DNA of 46,370 nucleotides from Enterobacterales bacterium (lineage in GTDB: Bacteria > Pseudomonadota > Gammaproteobacteria > Enterobacterales > Enterobacteriaceae): assembly GCA_015655145.1 (NCBI GenBank), contig JAATFO010000059.1, positions 1 to 46,370 on the forward strand. Direction: 5' to 3'. Of the stretch, positions 1 to 8,742 are shown one piece after another. The notes under the pieces are model-generated. The model made no database searches. It had not been told where the DNA came from and saw nothing but the letters and a program-made list of their open reading frames with translations. Numbering within the stretch: the first letter of the stretch is position 1; each line of letters begins with the position of its first letter. A program made the translations under genes and the position numbers.

Positions 1-42
1 CCAAAGTGGCAAGTAAAATTTGCCTAATGGGATAGGCTCTTA
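1..42 (+). repeat. Partial copy of a hairpin-forming intergenic repeat (copy A)
   Basis: These 42 bases match 36 of 42 bases at 2053-2094 in the same orientation. The copy can fold as a stem at 8-14/18-24 (GGCAAGT against ATTTGCC, loop AAA) or as an alternative stem at 22-26/33-37 (GCCTA against TAGGC). The two stems share the GCC at 22-24, so they exclude each other. The 5' part of the unit would lie outside the window. Its function is unknown. Confidence 0.6.
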
Positions 43-69
43 CAGGCAGCATAGAATAAAATATCTCAC

Positions 70-1731
70 TTAAGGCGCTGTTGACGGCAACTGCAATGGG
101 ATTGACATTTCACTGCGAAAAATATTTTCTGGATCAACCGCCTGCTTAGTGGCAACGAGGAGATCAACTTTATCGCCATAATAGAGCGTCAGCCATTGAT
201 CGTCCTCCGTTTTATGATCAGCCGCCGTGTATTTCATATCTACGTCCGGATAATTAATATAGCAACCCTGATAATGTCCATCATCGGCATATGGCTTTTT
301 CCCCTGATCGACAAAATAAGCTTCATAGATATTTTGTAGCCATGAGATACAAGTTGCATCATTCTTAATATCCGTCCAGTAAACCTGAAATTGTGCTTTT
401 AATAATGAACTGCGTTGATAAACGGATGTTGGATTAGTCGATTCATCGTTGCGATTAATACAACCGCCATACGAATCAATCTGTACCAACGCCTGATTAA
501 GCAATGGATTATCAGCACCGTTCAGGCCATTCCATAACGCCGTGATTTCACTATCGCCAAAATTTCCAACCTGATAATAAGACTTATACTTACCACGTTG
601 ATTATCGCCCGATCCATTAATGGTTTGCGTGGCATAAAGCCAGTCCATTAAACGCGCATCAGTGACTGCATCGGTGAACTGACGTCGAGATACCGTTTTT
701 GTCGCGATAGCACCATAACGTGTACCGGGAGCGATAATATCAGGCGTCACCCCCGCTGCCGCGTTCATGGCATCAATAAAATCAATAAATGGTGTCGCTT
801 GCCCTGCTCCGTCGACCCTACCATCATTACCGGTATATTGTACCAGCAAATGAATATCACCGGTAGAACGGTGCTGCAGCTTTAATAAAGCGAAGAGCCC
901 ACCATTAGCTTCAGTTATATCGCTGCTATTCCAGTCTTTGTCATTATCGTTGAACCATTGCCAGTAGGTGTTGATAAATTTACCGAAATGTTCCTGATCA
1001 CTAAAACTACTCCATGGGTAAACCAGTGTCAGTAAATAAACCTGTTGCGGGGCAGCCGGCAATTCCTTGTAATAATAATTCAGAATAATGCCAAAGTTTC
1101 CTCCACCAGCGCCACGACAAGCAATAAACAGATCACGATCACTGCCCACGCTGCCCAAATTGACATGCTTCACAACCAGCGCAGTAGCGGTGGTATCAGG
1201 AACTAAAATATCGACGCCGGATAACCAATCCACCGTTAACCCATGCAAGCGGGAAAGTAACCCGTAGCCGCCACCACAGACATGTCCCCCGGAACCGACA
1301 GAGTAACAAGAACCGCCCGGCACTGTTCGGTTTGCCAGCTTATATAAGTTGACATAACCATCCCAATTCTGATTACCCGTTGCAGCGCGGAATTTATAGT
1401 TTGCTTGTGAGTCATAAGGAGAAGTCACATCACCGGCTTCACTGAAATCCATCCCGATCATTAAACTTAAATCAATAATAGCTAAAGGAATATTTTCTTC
1501 ACCTGCAAGTTTATTACTGACAAAACCTTCATAACAATGCCCTCCACTACGCACAGTGATTCTCTGCCCATTAGCTAATGCAGCATTTGCGGCATCAATC
1601 ACATCGTCAGCACTACGACATATATAAATAAAATCAGCTTCTTTGCCACTATCAGGCCAGCGAAGATTAAACCCTTTTTTCAATGTTACAAAACGTGTAT
1701 CTTTACTATCTATTAGTATAAATTGGCTCAT
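70..1731 (-). CDS. FAD-linked oxidase, berberine-bridge/glucooligosaccharide oxidase type
   Basis: This 553-residue protein belongs to the FAD_binding_4 plus BBE family. These flavoenzymes oxidise sugars, alcohols or secondary metabolites with O2. The N-terminal PP-type FAD domain has the RSGGH loop (His65), and the second half of that domain has a PGGSC stretch with Cys142 followed by GSGGH and a GGGYG run. A His plus Cys pair at these places is the signature of bicovalent FAD attachment in this family. The C-terminal BBE motif (VDPENIF, then an S-I pair) is intact. I chose the ATG at 1731 because GAGG lies 7 bases upstream; the frame extends 20 codons further without a better site. No signal peptide is seen, so a cytoplasmic enzyme is likely. 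The substrate is unknown. The gene stands alone between two repeat copies. Confidence 0.82.
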   Translation of the reverse strand: MSQFILIDSKDTRFVTLKKGFNLRWPDSGKEADFIYICRSADDVIDAANAALANGQRITVRSGGHCYEGFVSNKLAGEENIPLAIIDLSLMIGMDFSEAGDVTSPYDSQANYKFRAATGNQNWDGYVNLYKLANRTVPGGSCYSVGSGGHVCGGGYGLLSRLHGLTVDWLSGVDILVPDTTATALVVKHVNLGSVGSDRDLFIACRGAGGGNFGIILNYYYKELPAAPQQVYLLTLVYPWSSFSDQEHFGKFINTYWQWFNDNDKDWNSSDITEANGGLFALLKLQHRSTGDIHLLVQYTGNDGRVDGAGQATPFIDFIDAMNAAAGVTPDIIAPGTRYGAIATKTVSRRQFTDAVTDARLMDWLYATQTINGSGDNQRGKYKSYYQVGNFGDSEITALWNGLNGADNPLLNQALVQIDSYGGCINRNDESTNPTSVYQRSSLLKAQFQVYWTDIKNDATCISWLQNIYEAYFVDQGKKPYADDGHYQGCYINYPDVDMKYTAADHKTEDDQWLTLYYGDKVDLLVATKQAVDPENIFRSEMSIPLQLPSTAP

Positions 1732-1973
1732 AAAATACCTCATTTTAATTATTGCTAAAGTGATAGAAAAGCACCTTAAACTGGCATGCAATACCTTTTA
1801 TATACCAGTAAAACTTTAATTTTCAGGTGTATTTTATTACCCTCATAAATTCCACTGACTTACCTGATACAACCCATGAAGGTTCACTGCATTGCCGTCT
1901 CCCTGCAATGCAAATTATTTAGAGTATAGTCAGATTAATGGATTAAGCGCCTATTCCAGTAGGTATTATTGTC

Positions 1974-2097
1974 GCAGCCAATGTGGACACGGACAGCGCG
2001 GAGAAACCGGAGCGTATACGCAGTACGTGAGGATTTCGCGCACTGCCCAGGGCCAAAGTGGCAAATAAAATTTGACTAATAGGACAGGATCTAAAAG
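1974..2097 (+). repeat. Fuller copy of the hairpin-forming intergenic repeat (copy B)
   Basis: The 3' third (2053-2094) matches window positions 1-42 at 36 of 42 bases. The upstream part includes GGAGCGTATACGCAGTACG and CACTGCCCAGG. The stem seen in copy A is present with one mismatch (GGCAAAT/ATTTGAC). I have the impression from general familiarity that similar sequence recurs between genes in other enterobacteria, but I cannot verify that here. The left boundary is approximate. Confidence 0.5.
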
Positions 2098-2400
2098 AGT
2101 CATACACACAAGGTAAAGCATAGAAGGGAGCCGGACAAGGATAAATAACACGGCATGTTATTGATTTTAATACAGAGTTAATACTTATCAGCTGACAGAT
2201 AATTATTTTCTTCCGGACAACGAGTAATAACCAGTGCGGAAATATAGCCAGGGCGAATTTAGTGGTTATCCTGGCCTAAAATAGCCAAAGTAATCCACCT
2301 GCTGGACAGAATGATTTGAAGATCACTCAAATAAAATCCCCGTCATCAATAACATTTGGCACTTAATAATTCGCATGCCGAAAAAACGGCACTCGCATCC

Positions 2401-2438
2401 CTTACGCGAAGCTGGCTGACGCCAGTCATTCGGGTAAG
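2401..2438. repeat. Long imperfect palindrome downstream of sseB
   Basis: The outer arms are CTTAC and GTAAG, the next arms GAA and TTC, and the inner arms CTGGC and GCCAG around a 4-base loop, with small internal asymmetries. This 38-base fold lies about 75 bp past the sseB stop codon. It could be a REP-like element or a processing/termination structure for the sseB transcript. No T-tract follows, so a simple terminator is not supported. Confidence 0.5.
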
Positions 2439-2510
2439 TAAGCAGTACTAACATCTTCGCCACGTAAAAGACGACAGGATTCCTCACCCGCCCCCTTCAC
2501 TCGCCATTAT

Positions 2511-3284
2511 TTAGTGCTGACCACGTTGGTTAACATCACGTAAAAAACTCCCCCAGCGACGCTCATAAAACGGCGTAATATGGGCGGTAAAAAAGTGGCT
2601 AATACCCTTCTCGCCGTCAACAACCTGACAAATATCCACCGGTTCATCACCGGGTAACGTGTCTGTTGCCACACTCCCCGCAGCACGGATAATAACCTCT
2701 ACATCGCTCTCCGCTTCAATCCCAATCAACAGATTAGGCACCTCATCCGCAGATGTTTTACTGTGAGCGATAAATGCGCGACGCACTTGTTTGTATTTAC
2801 TGAACAACGTTGTCAGTGATGCAATCATTTGCTCCGGCGGATCGGCAATGTCTGACAATAAAAGTGCTGTTCTACCTTCCAGCAAGGTCTGCTGACTCAA
2901 CGCATTACCATCACCGCCCAGTAAACCAGCGACTTCACGCGGGGTAAACTCTTTGCCTGCCGGCAACTCAGGATTCAGGAAGAGTGTTTCACCCAGCGTC
3001 ATTTCAAACAGTGCGCGCACCGGCAACACAATAAAAGCATGCTCGCTATGCATAACCTGCATCATTGCCGCTTCAGAGCTAAAGAAAGGGATCACTCGAC
3101 TGCCATTTTCCTTTTCCCAGTGTTGTAAATCGACCGGGGTATGGGCACCCTGTGGATTTTGCGCCTCCGCCCCCGGAACCCAAACACTGGCGCTCATTAG
3201 CAATTCAAAAAACTCAGGACGATGCGCCGGCTCCGTTGCGGCCAGAGTCAGTACGTCCTCAAGGCGGCGATTATTTTCGTTCAT
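2511..3284 (-). CDS. sseB: SseB-family protein
   Basis: At 257 residues it matches the usual length of E. coli SseB (about 258). The protein is soluble, with an N-terminal SseB domain (RRLEDVLTLAATEPAHRPEF onward, about 1-130) and a C-terminal SseB domain ending in YERRWGSFLRDVNQ. Despite its name, which comes from early work on enhanced serine sensitivity, its biochemical role is not established. It lies directly downstream of pepB with a 36-bp gap, the same order as in E. coli, so co-transcription with pepB is likely. The ATG at 3284 starts the conserved N-terminus. Confidence 0.9.
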   Translation of the reverse strand: MNENNRRLEDVLTLAATEPAHRPEFFELLMSASVWVPGAEAQNPQGAHTPVDLQHWEKENGSRVIPFFSSEAAMMQVMHSEHAFIVLPVRALFEMTLGETLFLNPELPAGKEFTPREVAGLLGGDGNALSQQTLLEGRTALLLSDIADPPEQMIASLTTLFSKYKQVRRAFIAHSKTSADEVPNLLIGIEAESDVEVIIRAAGSVATDTLPGDEPVDICQVVDGEKGISHFFTAHITPFYERRWGSFLRDVNQRGQH

Positions 3285-3320
3285 GACATTCTTCCATACA
3301 AACCATTCGACTCTATTCCG

Positions 3321-4607
3321 TTATTTCAGCAACAAATTAGCCAGAGTACGAACCCCTAAACCAGTGGCGCCTGCCGACCATTGTTCAACCGCACCTTTAC
3401 GGTAAGTGGCTGAACAGTCGATATGCAACCATCCCTTCTGATAGTTCTTAACAAAATGCGACAGGAAAGCCGCTGCGGTACTGGCGCCGGCAGAATATGC
3501 CGCACCAGCCACATTGTTCAGATCAGCGAAATTAGAAGGCAACTGGTTGCGATGAAAAGCCGCCAGTGGTAAACGCCAGAATGGCTCATTTTCACTGGTT
3601 GCACTGCTCATTAGCGCCTGAGCGAGTTGATCATCAAAGGTAAATAACGCATGGTAATCATTGCCCAGCGCAGTTTTTGCCGCGCCAGTCAATGTTGCCG
3701 CATCAATCAACAATGTCGGATTTTGCTCACTGGCATCGATCAAACCATCCGCCAGCACCAGCCGTCCCTCCGCATCGGTATTCATTACCTCAACCGATTT
3801 ACCATTCCGATAGCGAATAATATCGCCCAACTTGAAGGCATTGCCGCTGACCATGTTGTCGGCGCAACACAAATAGAGTTTTACGCGTTTAGTCAGGCCA
3901 CGTGCAATCGCCAGGGCCAGAGCACCGGTTACCGTTGCCGCCCCCCCCATATCGGATTTCATTGAATCCATAAACCCACTCGGCTTCAGACTGTAACCCC
4001 CGGTATCAAAGGTCACGCCTTTACCCACCAGGCATGCATAGACCGGGGCGTTATCATCACCGGTCGGGTTGAAGTCCAGCGCCAGTAATACCGGGCTACG
4101 GGAAGAACCGCGACCAACAGTATGAATACCCATGTAATGCTGTTCACGCAGATCATCACCTTTAGTGATACGGTAGCTCACTGCATCACAGGCCACGCCA
4201 CAGAGCAAATCAACTGCGCGCTGCGCCAGTTGCTCCGGACCAAGATCTTCAGCTGGCAGATTGATCGTGTTACGAACCCAATCCACCATCTTTAGTCGGC
4301 GATCTAGCTCAAGACGATCACGTTCGCTCAGCGACGCCCATTCAATATGACGCTCGCCCTTTGGCCCACGATAGCCTTGCCAGAATGCCCAACTGTTTTC
4401 CAGATCCCAGTTGACGCCGTTCAGTACGACGTTACGGATGCCTTGCCCGTCTATTTTTCGTGCCGCACGCTGGATAGTCGCCAGCTCATCACCTGCGGCT
4501 AAATGGATCGTCATGCCCTTATCATCGCTGCTGAGGATCGCTTTTTCACCCCAACGTGCGTCAGCCACTGCTGTTGACAGAGTTATGTTCATCGCTGTTG
4601 TTGTCAT
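3321..4607 (-). CDS. pepB: Aminopeptidase B (M17 family)
   Basis: This is a cytosolic metallo-aminopeptidase that releases N-terminal residues from short peptides. The C-terminal catalytic domain carries [11 protein letters not shown] (metal-binding Lys and Asp), SDMGGAA and the family signature NTDAEGRL. The protein is full length (428 residues; E. coli has 427). The ATG at 4607 is preferred over the in-frame GTG at 4610 because AAGGAG is 7 bases from the ATG and the N-terminus then aligns with E. coli MTEAMKITLST. In E. coli pepB is the last-but-one gene after iscX. Here iscX and five other isc genes are absent, and pepB faces a 420-bp gap before iscS, so it must have its own promoter or read through from iscS. 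Confidence 0.95.
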   Translation of the reverse strand: MTTTAMNITLSTAVADARWGEKAILSSDDKGMTIHLAAGDELATIQRAARKIDGQGIRNVVLNGVNWDLENSWAFWQGYRGPKGERHIEWASLSERDRLELDRRLKMVDWVRNTINLPAEDLGPEQLAQRAVDLLCGVACDAVSYRITKGDDLREQHYMGIHTVGRGSSRSPVLLALDFNPTGDDNAPVYACLVGKGVTFDTGGYSLKPSGFMDSMKSDMGGAATVTGALALAIARGLTKRVKLYLCCADNMVSGNAFKLGDIIRYRNGKSVEVMNTDAEGRLVLADGLIDASEQNPTLLIDAATLTGAAKTALGNDYHALFTFDDQLAQALMSSATSENEPFWRLPLAAFHRNQLPSNFADLNNVAGAAYSAGASTAAAFLSHFVKNYQKGWLHIDCSATYRKGAVEQWSAGATGLGVRTLANLLLK

Positions 4608-5028
4608 CACATGGCTCCTTGTTTATCAGTTTGTTGTTAATAACCAGCGGATATCTGCGCTGCTGCCCGGACGAATATCATGTTGATGCGTGCATTCCCG
4701 ATCGGAAGGCAACGCCTGATTATCGTGTCAGACTAACAGAATATCGTAAAAAATTTTCTCTCTGGATGCGCAGTTTAACGATAAAACCCCGTTGGCACCG
4801 GGTTCTGTCATGACACATCATTATTATTTCGCATCGCGCATATTGGTGTATTTTGTGACGGAAAGCAGAAGGGCAACGGCTCACTGGCAATATGGCAGCA
4901 ACCACCACCAACAAACAGAGATTAAAAGCGAAGAACAGCGCGAACATTTACCCAATCTGCCTGGTATTGGCACCTTCTGCATTATACCGTGATGTTTGTT
5001 ACACTAATGAGATGGCTCTTTAACGCGG
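4608..5028. other. Gap where iscU-iscA-hscB-hscA-fdx-iscX would be expected
   Basis: I read all frames of this 421-bp stretch on the coding (minus) strand. I find no recognisable piece of IscU, IscA, HscB, HscA, ferredoxin or IscX; the longest open frames (4720-4947 minus, 4792-4992 plus) match none of them. On the minus strand a perfect TATAAT (4981-4986) lies about 45 bp past the iscS stop with only a weak -35, so it may be a promoter for pepB-sseB. Confidence 0.7.
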
Positions 5029-6243
5029 TCAGTGATGCCCTGATGTGATACAGGCTGCATCCACGCCCATATTAGCCGTTTCCCATTCTGGTGACAGGCG
5101 ACGCAAACGATCGAGGGATTTTCGTACCAGTTCAATAGCGTAATCAATCTCTTCTTCTGTGGTAAAACGCCCAAGGGAGAAACGGATGGCGCTGTGCGCC
5201 AGCGCTTCGCTTACCCCTAATGCCCGCAATACATAAGACGCTTCCAGACTGGCGGAAGTACAGGCAGAACCGGAGGATACCGCCAGATCTTTCAGTGCCA
5301 TGATCAGCGACTCACCGTCAACATAGCCAAAGCTAACATTGAGAATATTAGCGGCACCGTGCGCGAGATCGCCATTCAAATAGACGGATTTGATGGTGTT
5401 AATGCCATTCCATAGCCGATTACGTAACAGGCGTAATCTGGCCATCTCATCGATCATTTCCTCTTTGGCGATACGATAAGCCTCACCCATGCCAACAATT
5501 TGGTGTACCGGTAATGTCCCTGAACGCATACCGCGCTCATGGCCGCCACCGTGGATCTGCGCGTCCAGATAAACCCGTGGTTTACGGCGCACATACAGTG
5601 CGCCAATGCCTTTCGGACCATAGATTTTGTGCGCGGAGAAAGACATCAAATCGACATTTAACTGGCGGAGATCGATCGGGAGTTTACCAACGCTTTGTGT
5701 TGCATCAACATGGTAGATGATGCCGCGCTCGCGGCACATGTTACCGATACCGGCAATATCCTGAATCACACCCGTCTCGTTATTAACATGCATAACAGAA
5801 ACCAGGATGGTGTCATCGCGCAGCGCAGCAACCAACACATCCAGATCAAGAATGCCATTAGGCTGTGGTGTCAGATAGGTGACCTGAAACCCGTCGCGTT
5901 CCAGTTGACCGCAGGTATCCAGTACGGCTTTGTGTTCGGTTTTACTGGTAATGATATGGCGGCCTTTCTGCTGACAGAATGTCGCCGCCCCTTTGATAGC
6001 GAGGTTATCCGCTTCAGTAGCCCCTGACGTAAAGATAATTTCCCGCGGATCAGCGCCAACCAGATCGGCAATTTGGTTGCGGGCAACATCAACCGCTTCT
6101 TCCGCCTGCCAGCCAAAACGATGAGAACGCGAAGCCGGATTACCGAATGTACCGTCCACAGTCAAATACTGCATCATTTTCTCTGCAACACGCGGATCGG
6201 CCGGCGTTGTTGCGGAGTAATCCAGGTAAATCGGTAATTTCAT
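5029..6243 (-). CDS. iscS: Cysteine desulfurase IscS
   Basis: This PLP enzyme converts cysteine to alanine and passes persulfide sulfur to Fe-S scaffold proteins, TusA, ThiI and others. It is 404 residues long, identical to E. coli IscS. The PLP lysine lies in SAHK (Lys206), and the catalytic loop SSGSACTS places the active Cys at 328. It follows iscR, as in classic isc operons, but no iscU follows. Two things differ from E. coli in partner-docking places. The RRKPRVR patch that in E. coli binds IscX, CyaY and ferredoxin (R220, R223, R225) reads RRKPRVY, so residue 225 is Tyr. The C-terminal tail near the IscU contact is also diverged (ends CITSGHH). The enzyme core looks intact and is probably still needed for tRNA thiolation. 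Confidence 0.97.
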   Translation of the reverse strand: MKLPIYLDYSATTPADPRVAEKMMQYLTVDGTFGNPASRSHRFGWQAEEAVDVARNQIADLVGADPREIIFTSGATEADNLAIKGAATFCQQKGRHIITSKTEHKAVLDTCGQLERDGFQVTYLTPQPNGILDLDVLVAALRDDTILVSVMHVNNETGVIQDIAGIGNMCRERGIIYHVDATQSVGKLPIDLRQLNVDLMSFSAHKIYGPKGIGALYVRRKPRVYLDAQIHGGGHERGMRSGTLPVHQIVGMGEAYRIAKEEMIDEMARLRLLRNRLWNGINTIKSVYLNGDLAHGAANILNVSFGYVDGESLIMALKDLAVSSGSACTSASLEASYVLRALGVSEALAHSAIRFSLGRFTTEEEIDYAIELVRKSLDRLRRLSPEWETANMGVDAACITSGHH

Positions 6244-6298
6244 TGCACTTAAGCTCCGGACATCGTTATCAATAAATAATAATTCTTCGCGGTTAGCC

Positions 6299-6358
6299 GG
6301 GAGCAGGCCGACCTGTTCCCGAAACTTTTACTACCATAAACCACCTCATTCCATGAGG
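6299..6358 (-). promoter_or_regulatory. Two stem-loops in the iscR-iscS spacer
   Basis: The first stem-loop on the transcript is a 6-bp stem at 6344-6349/6353-6358 (CCTCAT/ATGAGG, 3-base loop). The second is at 6299-6320 (GGGA-CAGG/CCTG-TCCC with one internal mismatch, 4-base loop). In E. coli a structured iscR-iscS spacer protects iscR mRNA when the sRNA RyhB triggers decay of the downstream part. A similar role here is an inference from position. Confidence 0.5.
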
Positions 6359-6403
6359 CTATTTTACATGAAAGTAACGCATGCTAACTCATCTTGCTGA
6401 GGA

Positions 6404-6898
6404 TTAAGCACGCAAATTGACGTTGATGGTTTCCTGAATACGTCCGTTTGGCAGCCGGCGGTTTTCATTGACCTGACGGTCAGCCACCACCAAAATTTCC
6501 TGGTTATTCACCAGCTCTGCCAGCGTGATATTATTCAGGAAATCACTGATGCGCGCGCTCAAATCGCGCCACAGCACATGCGTCAGGCAACGTTCGCCCC
6601 CCTGGCAGTCTTCTTTACCCAAACATTTCGTGGCATCAACTGACTCGTCAACAGCCGTGATCACCGCCCCGACCGCGATTTCATCAGCATCTTTACCTAA
6701 CAGGTAACCACCACCCGGACCGCGCACGCTGGAAACCAAATCATTTTTACGCAAACGCGAGAATAATTGCTCCAGATAAGAGAGCGAAATGCCCTGGCGT
6801 TCAGAAATATCAGCTAACGGCACAGGCCCATTATGTGAGTGCAGTGCAACGTCAAGCATGGCAGTAACAGCGTAACGGCCTTTGGATGTCAATCTCAT
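6404..6898 (-). CDS. iscR: Fe-S cluster-sensing regulator IscR (Rrf2 family)
   Basis: IscR carries a [2Fe-2S] cluster and represses its own operon when clusters are plentiful; without the cluster it activates other genes such as suf. The 164-residue protein has the N-terminal winged helix (residues 1-65, with [12 protein letters not shown] as recognition region) and the ligands Cys92, Cys98, Cys104 and His107, spaced C-x5-C-x5-C-x2-H as in E. coli. It is the first gene of what is now a two-gene iscR-iscS unit. Both upstream type-1 IscR sites are preserved, so autoregulation should still work provided clusters are made by another system. Confidence 0.97.
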   Translation of the reverse strand: MRLTSKGRYAVTAMLDVALHSHNGPVPLADISERQGISLSYLEQLFSRLRKNDLVSSVRGPGGGYLLGKDADEIAVGAVITAVDESVDATKCLGKEDCQGGERCLTHVLWRDLSARISDFLNNITLAELVNNQEILVVADRQVNENRRLPNGRIQETINVNLRA

Positions 6899-6961
6899 GG
6901 CTTGCGACCTCAGTATACCCAGTTGTCAGAGTGTTAAAGAAAATATGGTCGCAAGTTTGCC

Positions 6962-7011
6962 ATTCCTGAGTAATTTGGTCAACTATTTAACCAGGTAAAA
7001 TACTCAACTAT
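6962..7011 (-). promoter_or_regulatory. Tandem type-1 IscR operators upstream of iscR
   Basis: Two adjacent 25-bp sites lie at 6962-6986 and 6987-7011. Read on the minus strand each begins ATAGTTGA and fits the type-1 IscR consensus (ATASYYGACT, A/T-rich centre, AGTCRRSTAT). The 6962-6986 site is the better match, ending TCAGGAAT. They sit 63-113 bp upstream of the iscR start, the same arrangement as the autoregulated E. coli promoter. Confidence 0.75.
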
Positions 7012-7051
7012 TTACAACGCTGCGTCTCCTACGCTGGAACGTTCGCTTAAT

Positions 7052-7780
7052 TTATTGATTTTCTTCAAATGAGGCCAGCATACCTCGCAAAATATTCAGC
7101 TCATCTCGTTCCGGACGGGCGCGAGTATAAAGGCGGCGCAATTTGCTCATCACCTGACCCGGGTTCGCTTCCCGAATAAAACCACTACGCAACATCATCT
7201 GCTCCATGTGCTGATAGAAGTGCTCCAGGTCATCCACCCGTGGATACAACGCAGGTTCATGATGCACATCATGCGTGTTTTCAACCGGCTGCGTTTGCAA
7301 AAACGCCATGCGGATTTCATAAGCAATAATCTGCACCGCCATCGCCAGATTCAAAGAGCTGTAGTCCGGATTGGCAGGAATAGCGACATGATAATGACAT
7401 TTTTGCAGCTCTTCATTTGTCAGTCCCACGCGCTCACGGCCAAATACCAGCGCCACCGGCGCCCGCTGTCCCTCTTCAACCGTTTTAACACCACAGGCGC
7501 GAGCATCCAGCATCGGCCACGGCAACGAACGGGAACGGGCGCTGGTGCCAATCACCAGATGGCAACCGGAGATCGCTTCATCAAGGGTATCAACAAGGTT
7601 AGCGCCACCAATAATATCACTGGCGCCGGCGGCAAGAGAAATGGCTTGTGAATCTGGTTTCACCAGCGGGTTGACTAAACAGAGGTGTGTTAATCCCATG
7701 GTTTTCATCGCCCGAGCGACGGAACCCATGTTGCCGGTATGAGAGGTCTCAACCAACACGACACGGATATTATGCAACAT
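7052..7780 (-). CDS. trmJ: tRNA (cytidine/uridine-2'-O-)-methyltransferase TrmJ
   Basis: This SPOUT-family enzyme methylates the ribose of nucleotide 32 in several tRNAs using SAM. Conserved motifs are [17 protein letters not shown] at the N-terminus, [26 protein letters not shown] and the C-terminal knot segment [17 protein letters not shown] start at the ATG at 7780 (242 residues), which aligns with E. coli MLQNIRIVLVE; the upstream 18 codons of open frame reach into the suhB promoter side. It lies upstream of iscR on the same strand and is divergent from suhB, as in E. coli. Confidence 0.95.
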   Translation of the reverse strand: MLHNIRVVLVETSHTGNMGSVARAMKTMGLTHLCLVNPLVKPDSQAISLAAGASDIIGGANLVDTLDEAISGCHLVIGTSARSRSLPWPMLDARACGVKTVEEGQRAPVALVFGRERVGLTNEELQKCHYHVAIPANPDYSSLNLAMAVQIIAYEIRMAFLQTQPVENTHDVHHEPALYPRVDDLEHFYQHMEQMMLRSGFIREANPGQVMSKLRRLYTRARPERDELNILRGMLASFEENQ

Positions 7781-7828
7781 AGAAATCGATGATCTGTGAA
7801 ATAATTTTCTCATGCTAACATAAACACA

Positions 7829-7856
7829 GGACATTTTCCGCCCTCCCTGCTATACT
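7829..7856 (+). promoter_or_regulatory. Likely sigma-70 promoter of suhB
   Basis: The -10 is TATACT at 7851-7856 with an upstream TG at 7848-7849 (extended -10). The -35 candidate is GGACAT at 7829-7834 with a 16-bp spacer. Transcription would start near 7863, giving a leader of about 40 nt before the suhB ATG. Confidence 0.5.
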
Positions 7857-7900
7857 TTTGGCCGTTTTCCCCCCGTTCTTTAACATCCAGAGAGAGACTG

Positions 7901-8704
7901 ATGCATCCGATGCTCAACATTGCTGTGCGTGCGGCGCGCAAAGCAGGCAATTTAATCGCCCAGACTTATGAAACGCCAGACGCCGTCGAAGCAAGCCAGA
8001 AAGGCAATAACGATTTTGTGACCAATGTCGATCGCGACGCCGAGCGCCTGATTATCGAGGTGATTCACAAATCTTATCCGCAACACACCATTATTACTGA
8101 AGAAAGTGGTGAACTGCCCGGAGAGGATGCGGATGTTCAATGGATTATCGATCCTCTGGATGGCACCACCAACTTTATTAAACGCTTGCCACACTTTGCT
8201 GTGTCCATCGCGGTACGCATTAAAGGCCGTACCGAAGTCGGTGTGGTATATGACCCGATGCGCAATGAATTATTCACAACAGTGCGCGGCCAGGGTGGTC
8301 AACTTAATGGCTACCGCTTGCGTGGCAGCACCGCGCGCGATCTCGATGGTACTATTCTGGCGACCGGTTTCCCATTCAAAATGAAACAGCATGCGGCAAC
8401 CTATATCAACATTTTGGGTAAACTGTTTACACAATGCGCAGACTTCCGGCGCACCGGTTCCGCCGCGCTGGATCTGGCTTATGTGGCGGCCGGGCGTGTG
8501 GACGGTTACTTTGAAATTGGGCTGAAACCCTGGGATTTTGCCGCAGGAGAACTGCTGGTCCGTGAAGCGGGAGGGCTGGTAACCGATTTCACCGGCAGTC
8601 ATGGCTACCTGACCTCGGGCAACATCGTCGCGGGAAATCCACGGGTGGTAAAGGCGTTGCTGGCCAATATGCGCGAAGAGTTAAGTGATGCGCTGAAACG
8701 CTAA
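7901..8704 (+). CDS. suhB: Inositol-1-monophosphatase / Nus-factor SuhB
   Basis: SuhB hydrolyses inositol-1-phosphate and, in E. coli, also joins the NusA/NusB/NusG antitermination complex on rRNA operons. The length (267 residues) equals E. coli. Metal and active-site motifs of the family are present: EESGE, DPLDGTTNF and the C-terminal WDFAAGELLVREAGG. Transcription is rightward, away from trmJ, and a strong terminator follows 9 bp after the stop codon. Confidence 0.96.
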   Translation: MHPMLNIAVRAARKAGNLIAQTYETPDAVEASQKGNNDFVTNVDRDAERLIIEVIHKSYPQHTIITEESGELPGEDADVQWIIDPLDGTTNFIKRLPHFAVSIAVRIKGRTEVGVVYDPMRNELFTTVRGQGGQLNGYRLRGSTARDLDGTILATGFPFKMKQHAATYINILGKLFTQCADFRRTGSAALDLAYVAAGRVDGYFEIGLKPWDFAAGELLVREAGGLVTDFTGSHGYLTSGNIVAGNPRVVKALLANMREELSDALKR

Positions 8705-8713
8705 GTCGTTGCC

Positions 8714-8741
8714 AGGACCGGATTTATCCGGTCCTTTTTTT
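8714..8741 (+). terminator. Rho-independent terminator of suhB
   Basis: The stem AGGACCGG (8714-8721) pairs with CCGGTCCT (8728-8735) around a small AT loop and runs straight into a T-tract ending at 8741. The next gene (nickel/cobalt exporter, opposite strand) ends at 8743, so the element separates the two converging units. Confidence 0.9.
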
Positions 8742-8742
8742 G

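Larger units (their letters stand above)
1732..2510. other. Non-coding accessory gap between the FAD oxidase and sseB
   Basis: No convincing gene is seen in these roughly 780 bases. The only frame over 60 codons (1966-2151, minus) is the antisense of a repeat and resembles no known protein. The gap holds a 7-bp-stem hairpin at 1889-1911 (GCATTGC against GCAATGC), repeat copy B at about 1974-2097, a small AT-loop hairpin near 2374-2398 and a long palindrome at 2401-2438. In E. coli sseA and the sRNA ryfA lie next to sseB. I see no sseA, and I cannot recognise ryfA. Confidence 0.6.

Noticed and set aside
1966..2151. 61-codon open frame on the minus strand
   Set aside because: It is antisense to repeat copy B, has no ribosome site and an odd composition rich in Pro, Leu and Cys; no family is recognisable.
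1732..2510. Homologue of the ryfA sRNA beside sseB
   Set aside because: The position would fit, but I cannot match any sequence feature with confidence.
4720..4992. Open frames in the iscS-pepB gap as remnants of isc genes or a new small gene
   Set aside because: Translations in both directions lack the Cys motifs of IscU, IscA and ferredoxin and the acidic pattern of IscX, and have no ribosome sites.
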